A stretch of 64,000 nt of DNA, from positions 29,364,380-29,428,379 of the forward strand of contig CM046303.1 of assembly GCA_025267735.1 (NCBI GenBank), given 5' to 3'. The translations under genes and the position numbers were made by a program. The DNA comes from Mactra quadrangularis (taxonomy: Eukaryota; Mollusca; Bivalvia; Venerida; Mactridae). The notes beneath the pieces were generated by a model. It saw nothing but the letters and a program-made list of their open reading frames with translations, searched no databases and was not told the origin of the DNA. Below are positions 26,601-35,600 of the stretch, piece by piece; positions within the stretch are counted from its first letter, which is position 1; each line of letters starts with the position of its first letter.

Positions 26601-29600
26601 CTTAAAGATTATAATTTTCACTCTGCTTTTTTTACCTCCTCCCCGCCATTTCTTGCTCCTTCTTATGCAGAATAAGTTATTTTGAAACATACATCCTATG
26701 ATGCACCCTGACCCTGCTTTCAGCTTTCCTACCCCTTTCTGAGTTCTAAAATAATCACTATACATTAGAATCATGATCAAAATCAAAATTAATACATAAA
26801 GAACCTTTCAACTTCTTTGTACAAAGTCCTATTCTTAATATGTATTTGGCAGCCTGTCAATTTCTTACAGGAGGATTAATGTCTTTAAAATTAAAAAAAA
26901 TCCTAAAGATAACAAAGTTAATAACAATAATACATATCAAATATGCAGTGCACCCAATCTCAGATATATCCTGTAATGCATTGTCATACAGGATCTCTAA
27001 GGTTACCATGGAGGGTCACATGGACCTTTATGTCGACCAATCAATGCATAGCTTTCATCTAGACAAAATAATATAACAAGCATTTCGATTTCGTAATTTC
27101 TATTTTTAGACCAAGATTTGTAAGCTAATTTGACAGCGATATTATTCACAGTCTGCGATTGGATGACTCATTTCAAATTGCATGACATAGACAATGTAAA
27201 CAAGTTACTAAACATAATGATTTCGTCATGAATATCCTAATGAGAAAAGGTCATCTGAACATGACCCTTGTAAGAAAACTGCCAGATAGAAATTAGCAAG
27301 TATGCAGACGGAAAATTTTAGATTGGGTTTTAATCAGATTGGCAATGCACCAAACCTCAGCGCAACACTTTTTTCAAACTCTACAAGCTGTAGATTAGCC
27401 GAGGTTGCATTGTAGTAAATTACAAAATAGTTTAAAAATGTGACAATATTTAGTCTAAATATTTTGATGGGTCAGCAACCTAGTCTTCATCCTTCTTATT
27501 CTATTTTCATACTGGGCTTTGTAATGCTATATCAACACAATAAAGGTCATTTTACAGAGACCAAGGCAACTAACCTAGCTTTCTTGTACCCTTGTCTATA
27601 ACCAGTTCTCACATACCTTTCCACAAGGCTACAACTTCTCCATATACCTTATTACTGGAGAAAAATCGACATTTTTGTCTTATTATCATAGTAGAACTAC
27701 CCAGGATGGGATTTGAATCTGTACCCAAGACACTAGATCAGAAATCATGGCACACAACCAACTGTTTTTTTAGACAACGGCTTCCTTCCTCTTGACCCAT
27801 TATTTTAGTATCATGATAATGTTGGTCAACTTACTAAGTAGATATTCATCACCAACATTTTCTTCATCATCACCATGTTTATAATACCAGCCAGAAAATC
27901 CTAACATAAATCTAAAACCATCAATTTGTTTCTGTAATCTACCTTGGGCTTCTACCAATGCCTACAAATATAAAGTTACAACAATTTCTTTCACATTTTA
28001 CAGTGAAATGTTGAGTTACTTGATGTAATTATACAATGAAACAGTAAGAAAATGATATTTTTTCTGAGCTCACATGGTGAAATCGGAAATGATTAAACAC
28101 CAATGCCAATACATAGAAGATACACATAGTGGAAATACATAGGAGTTTGTTTTCTTTTTCAACACATCACACCAAAATAGACTAATATACTCTATTTCAT
28201 TATTATTTAGTTCAACGGAAAGTCTTTACCTTAAATAAATTAATAGGCTAGCACTAGCTTAATTTATTAAGGAACATGTATATAAAAACAAATTAAATTA
28301 TTGACTAGATCCATTAATAAACTGTATTATACCTCACTGGAATTTCCCTATGCTAAAGCCCTATACCAGAGCGGGTGATATTTTGTTCGATCACATGGTA
28401 ATATTACCCGCTATCTAAGGGAGACCACTTATTAACGATTAGTAGACGTAAATAGCCGCGACCGTGGCGTAGTGGTTTTATCAACCCTTGAAAATTAATA
28501 TCAACCTCGGCTAGCGCCTCGGTTGATATTATTTTCCTCGGGTTGATTATCTGTATTGTCACCCTCACTGCCATGTGTTATTTATATAATATCAACTATT
28601 TTCATAAGCCCAAATAAATCTTCACTAATCAAAGACTTTAATGCAAAGATTGTGGACATAGAAAATCTCTCAAAGCATCATGAAAGACTGGATTTATCCA
28701 AATGTGTAGTCTCTTTATTATTATTATTATTATTATTATTAATATTACTATTACTTTTCTGTAAACATAATGAGCAAACTTTGTAATATTGATGAAAAAA
28801 AAACAACATTTATAAGCAACAGAAGACCACAATGGAAATAACTTTTTTTGTGTCATCCCCAGTAATGATGTGCGTAACATTGTTGTTATTGTCACCAAAA
28901 TAAAATTATTATATATTAGAAAATAAGCATGTGCCATGCAACAAACTGTACAGACAAATTGAATTCCACAAATTTAGAAATATTGTGCTTCGAAAAATTA
29001 TTATTTTTACAATATTATACATAAATAAAGGAGAAAATGTCATCTACCACACATCTACAGAATTTTCTCATAAAAAATCATGTATCTAAAATGATACATC
29101 ATTCAACTTTATCAACTTAAACAAGTCAAAGCTGTGTTAAACATATCACCCTACCTCCCCCCCCCCCTTCCAGTTCATAAATTCTTCAACCATGCATCAA
29201 TTTATCATACAGCTATACATCATGTTATGTCAGATTCATAATCAGGAATTTATATTTGAAGAGAACAGCACTAGGTGAACTTTCTAACAATGTAGATTAA
29301 TAACCATAGCATTTTAGATTTTCCCAACAGCACTTGTCTTTCAAATCACAAGTTTTAGCACAATTATCCACCCAGTCATGGCATTAACTAGCCTGAAGGC
29401 CAGAACAAGTGAAAATTTAAGGGCTATTGAAATTCTTTATTTTAAGTAGTTGGGCTAGTTGATAAGTTTACTTTTTACCATACAAGAGGGTCCTGAGGAC
29501 CCTGGAACGCTCACCTGAGTATTAGAAGCTTAGAATAGCTGACAGAATATTTTTAACAGCTTTAGCTGATGAAAACTGTGATCTCTGGGGCATTTAATTT

Positions 29601-32600
29601 TGAACCCAAGTGCATAATTAAAACAATTTTTGTACAGACATTTCAAAGTGTCATAACATACTAAATACAGGGGTGTGACTGGCCAGGAAGTGAAAAAGAG
29701 GAAATATTAGCTGGGGGCCAGGGGGCCGCTAGGGCCCCCGGTGGGTCCAGGGCAACGTCCTGGCCAGGGGTCCGGCCCCCTGAAGCTCCTGGAACTTACT
29801 GTTTTACCAAGGGAAAAAACAATTCTCCAAGCAATTAGGACACATGTATTTGACATAATATGACAATTCTTTGTAGGATGAATAAAATAGTTCAAAACTT
29901 TAATTACAGTAAATACATTTATTTCTTTGAGTATAGACACTGGCAGAGGAACAGATAAGGTTTGGGTGTATTGGGTATTTACTCCCAGTTTTCCAGACAA
30001 TTGAGTAATGCCATTTCCAATAGAGCACGTAATTTTTTTTTACTCCAAGATATTTTACTGGATTGAGTATTTTCCATTTATATGACTATAAATTGAGTAC
30101 TAATAAAAAAACATGGAACTGGGTATGCACAAATATACTTATAAATATTTATTGAAGATATTGTAACTAGGACAGCAACCACCAGTTTTTTTTTCCACTA
30201 TTTAGGGAATATGTCCCATACCCCTAGAATTGGGAATTTTAGTTTAAATTGGGAAAATATAATGTCAAGTCAATTGGTAACAAAAGCATTCAAAACAATG
30301 ACATCAGTTTTTATTCTCCATCCAATTTGATTGTCAGAACTTAACAAAGCAAGATCTCTCAGACTCTTACTATTAGATGCATGTTCTTTAAGAAATTAAC
30401 AACAGCCTCAAGCTGGTTATAGTCTAGTGACTTATAATGACAACATGTCCTCTTTAGAGGATCCAAAAGAGACTGTCGAATCCTACTGCATGAAACAGTT
30501 CACATGGAATTCATAATGCTGAAGACCCTTTCAACGGTGGCTGTTTTGTTTGGAAGAATTTTGCTTTGACCAATGAGACAGAACATTGCAGGAAAATGTT
30601 TCATAGATTTCGCCAGAATTTAGTTCACAGGAGTGGAGAAATCTACAAAATAATGACTTAATTTGAAAATAACTTTTCTGTATCAAATAACAACTAGTCA
30701 GTTATTTGGTTATTTGAAATGCTGATCAATAAAAAAAACTGTTTAATTCAACTAACTTTTTGGTTATTCTAACTCTTTGTCATCGATTACCATAATTACA
30801 TAATGATAATGATAAACACAGTTTAGTTATGATAGCATCTTCAGTATTTTAATTGAATTTAAAAACATATAATTATGCTTCATTTTTAAAACTACACCGA
30901 AACAATTGTTGGCAAGTAAAAAAAAATGTCTGGCATTTTGACATTTATTTTTTTTATCAACAAACACCAGAAAACGGGAACGTAAGTTCGAATTTTTCGG
31001 TTCCTGGGTCACTGTTTGCTAAATTAAGAAAAACAAATGAAAAATAATAAGCTTTTTACATTAATTATGAAGATTTAAGAATGTTTTACTTAATTTACGA
31101 TAGCGTGGGTCGCGAAAATATATGACAATAATTCATCATGATGAATTAATTATATATTATAAAATTGTTGTAAAATATTACAAAACACTATTTATAAAAT
31201 TTAATTACACAAGACGGTGTTATTGACAACTATCTTCAGTAACTTTAACAAAGAAAAAATGACTTCCTGGGATCGCCGATATCGTTTTTATAAAGTTTTA
31301 TATAATACAATTTAACAAATTAGGTGACGCTAGTTTAAGAATACATTTTTCATGACGATTTATTTATATTAGACACCATGATTACATAATGAGACATTGC
31401 AATTATGTCATTGGTATGCTATCAAACATCGACAAAGTAAGTGTGAAAAAAATGCCGACACATGTCTTAAATTGTTTACCTCAATTTCTGCTCAAACTGC
31501 AAAAACATATTTGTCCTCAAACAAAGGATTAATATTGATTTAATTGCTGCAAACAATTAAAAAATATATATGCGCTATTTCCAATGTACTCTGACGTGTA
31601 TAGGTAAAGGTATATACAGATGTTATCGTGCGTGTAATCATAAGTCGGCGACTTTATTATCGATTTTGTGACATACTTGTGCATTCATATGTCGGCTAGT
31701 TAAACTCCCAGCGTGTGAAAGACAATTGGGTTTTAATGAGATGTAATTGGCATGTAATTGTCGCGTGAAGTTTCATTTTTCGCATCTCTTATCTGACCAG
31801 TTTCGATTTTTTATTTACGTTCGATACGCGGCGATTTCGAGACTTTATGAGTAAAGAAGTTTTTAATTGGGTTATGATACGCAAATTTTTTATTCTTATA
31901 GGGTTTTTGAGATTTTTAATTGCGTTTAACATCGCACGGAAAGTTTAGTGTACGGCGTTCATTGGAATCCGCGGAACCGTTCGCATTTCGGCCCTCAAAT
32001 TTTCGCCCCATTATGTTTTCCGCGGAAATTTCGCGGTTTCCAAAAAAACGTCCCCGGGATTTTCGAAAACGCGGAAATCCGCCGATCCGCGGAAAATTCA
32101 CACCCCTGTAAATATGAAAGCTGAAGGTCTTGTCATTTCTGCGAAATTCCGGCATGATATCACCTTTAGTGTTGGTACGTTGTAAAACCAAACCAAGTTT
32201 TAGAGAAGACTTTTTAACATTTCCTTATATAACTCTATGTAAATCTTGTGACCCCTAAGGCGGGGCCAATTTTGATCCAAGGGGCATAATTTGAACAATC
32301 TTTGTAGAGAACCTTAATATGATGCTACATGCCTAATATCAAACCTCTAAGCCTTCAAGTTTTAGAGAAGAAGATTTTTTAACATTTCCTTATATAACTC
32401 TATGTAAATCTTGCGACCCCTAAGGCAGGGCCAATTTTGACCTCTGAAACATAATTTGAACAATCTTTGTAAAGCATCTTCTAGTGATGCTACAAGCTGA
32501 ATTTAATTAATTGTAGACATTACGGTTTTTGACAAGAAGATTTTTTAAAAAATTGTTGACTATGGACGAACGCATGCACACACGCCTGCACGCACTAACG

Positions 32601-35600
32601 CACATTGATCAGACCCCCCACACCAGCTCACTTCGAGCACTTTGTGCTCAGGTGAGCTAATAAAATGTAATAAATTGGGCTAGTGCTTAATAAAATTTAA
32701 GGCAATGGCTGAATCTACAAAAGAAGTGAAAAAATTTGAAGTACATCATTATTTTAATGGAGGAAAATTGACATTATTGTCAGATTTTCACGGAAGGGAT
32801 TAACCTCCCCTGGTGGGATTCAAACCTGTACCCCCTTTGGGACACTAGAATCGAAGACCAGGCATGCTACCAATTGCGCTACCGACCCGGGTTTAAAGAC
32901 TTGATATATATATGAGAAAATAGGTCTGTACATACTTTAAAAGAGCACTCCCTGATTTATTTTTCTATAAATCAAGACACTTGATATGTTTATTTTTACA
33001 TATTACAAGAAACAAATGACTTAATGCGATAAAAAAAATCTTCAAAATATTACATAATGAAAATAGCATACAAAGTTCATCAACTTAAGAGCAAAGTCAA
33101 TTTAATACGGAATTTACTTTACTGAGCACAGAATATGAATTGTAACCTCAAAACAAAATGTATAACATTCATCTTAAATTCTAAAGTCACTTGAATAGGC
33201 ATGGATATTAGATATTTAACTTTGATGCAAACTTAACTAAAAGTGCATACCGAAAAATAAGTAAACTCAGCTTTTCTATCAGACAATAAAACAAAAAATT
33301 TAAACAAAAACAACAAAAAATGCATATCCTGGCACATGGGTAAACAATCTGTGTATTCAGTGTAGTTTAAACAATTAATGTACAAAGAACTCAGACCTAG
33401 AGTTAAATGCACTTACTAGCTTCATGTAGCTCTAGTTTCTAATTCAGTTGGAAAATTTGCAACTTTAAGCTATGATACATTTAAGAACAGCCTTAAAATC
33501 AATTAACAAAAACAAGGCAGTTCAACGGGATAAAAATCTAACAAATTTTGTTACATTTTGTGAGAGTTACAAAAACATGAGAATTTTGAATTTAGTTACT
33601 GGTTATTAAACTACAAATATTTATATAAGACCTTAAAATAGTGATATTATTTGATAGTCAGGATCATTGGTATGGTAGTATATTATAATATAATACACCT
33701 TATTTGCATTATGTTCTCCATCTTTAACATGGCCCAGTCTATAAATCAGTATAAAGCCCACAGTCAAGTATGGGACCTTTTGTCCGGCTCCCGGTTCTGT
33801 CAAAACAAGTCTAAGCACAGGTAAATAAAGAAGGATGCAGACTAGTTTTGTACTGACCCATTAAATTGCTTACCTAGTCCAGGGTTGGACAGTTTTTGCC
33901 GCATGGCGGAAAAAACCATGGAAATAACCGGAAAAAAACGGCAAGGAAAAAATAGGGAGGCAAAAACTGGAAAAAACTGGCAAAAATTAAATATCTCAAA
34001 TTTAAAAAGAAATGTTCATAAATTTGTATTTTTAATTGATTGACAATGCTAATAGATTTAATATTACATGTAATTTGACTGATGCAGTAATAAAACATAC
34101 ATATTATAAATAATATTCATGTTTGGGGTTGGAGTTTTTGCCGTTGGAAAAAAGTCAATGAAATATCTGGTGAAAAAATTGAAAAACTAAATAGTGTCTT
34201 AATTTCAAAATGAAATATTCATGAATTTGTACTTAAAACTGATTGAAAGTGCTAACTACTTCCATATAAAGTGTAAAATTGACTGATACAGTAATAATCA
34301 TGCTTGTGCCCAGGATTTGAAGTTTTTGTCAATGGAAAAATCAGAAAGGAAAAATTGGGTGGCAAAAGTAGGGAAAAACTATACTTTTATATTTAAAAAG
34401 AAATATTTTTACTAATTTGATTTTTAAACTGATTAAGAATGCTAATTATTTTAGTGTTAAAAGAAATTGAATAATAATTATAGCAATAAAGAAAAGATTT
34501 TTGCTCAGGGTTGGAAGTTTTTGCCTCTGGATGTCTGGTCGAAAAAAGAAAGAAAAAAAAACAGGGTGGCTAAAAAACCTTTCTCAGAATTTACAGGGGA
34601 ATGATTATATTTTTTTAACTTATTAAAAATACTAATTACTATAAATAAATGTTAAATATTATATTGAATGACACATCCATAAACAATACATTTGTGCCCA
34701 TATCATGATCAACGTCAGACCTTCGCACAAATTAACAATTGACTCATTTTTATGACAGGTATACATTTCGCTTTACAGACATGGTATATTTTATCATAAG
34801 TTGCATAATCCAATGACATGAGGTCCCTAATTGTATGAACTTTCTCCCATTTTTATTCACATTGAATAAATTTGCCTTTATTTGAAACACATTTGTATGC
34901 ATTTGACAGACAACTCTGGATCCCAATGAGCAGGGTCCTAGATTCATCGTAGGATGGACAATTTTTTCATTTATTTTTGTCATTTAAAATTGTATAAATT
35001 TATATTTAGAATATGTGAATAAACCATTAACAAATAACAATCATTAGTATTTGCATTGGTCAAATGTGTTAAACAAGCCAGCATTGAGCAAAATAAAATT
35101 ATTTTGGAGTTTTTTCCATTTTTGCTGTTTTTTTCCAGTTTTTGCCGGTTTTTACCAGTTTTTGCCAGCGGAAAGGAAAAAACTCATTTTTGCCGGCAAA
35201 AACCCAACCCTGTTACCTACTAAAGATAAATAACAAACCTGATTTAACCAGATAACATCACATAATTTACTACAGGTGACCAGACTTAAGATAATATTGA
35301 CAGTGAATATTTGGCACAGTTTGAGACTAAGAATCAAGACATCCAAGAATTCTAGACATGTGAGAGGAATCCCAGTTAAAAAAATCTGTCTCGCTTCAAT
35401 TCAGTAACTGTAGGCGTACTTTATTACAATTGTCAATGTTTCTTGTTTGCATAATTCCATATAATGAAGAAATCTTAACCCTTTACTGGTTGCGACATGT
35501 GTGAAAAGTAGCCATTTTTTCACCATTACGCGCAAGGGCTATTTCAAGATGCTCTAATTTCATTACTAATTATCATACAGATATGCAACTTGGCCAAGTT

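Noticed and set aside
31916..32191. 91-codon minus frame rich in Arg and Gly
   Set aside because: Arises from CGCGGAAA repeats at the right end of the element at 29668-32108; the opposite strand is open too, as expected for low-complexity GC-rich repeats.
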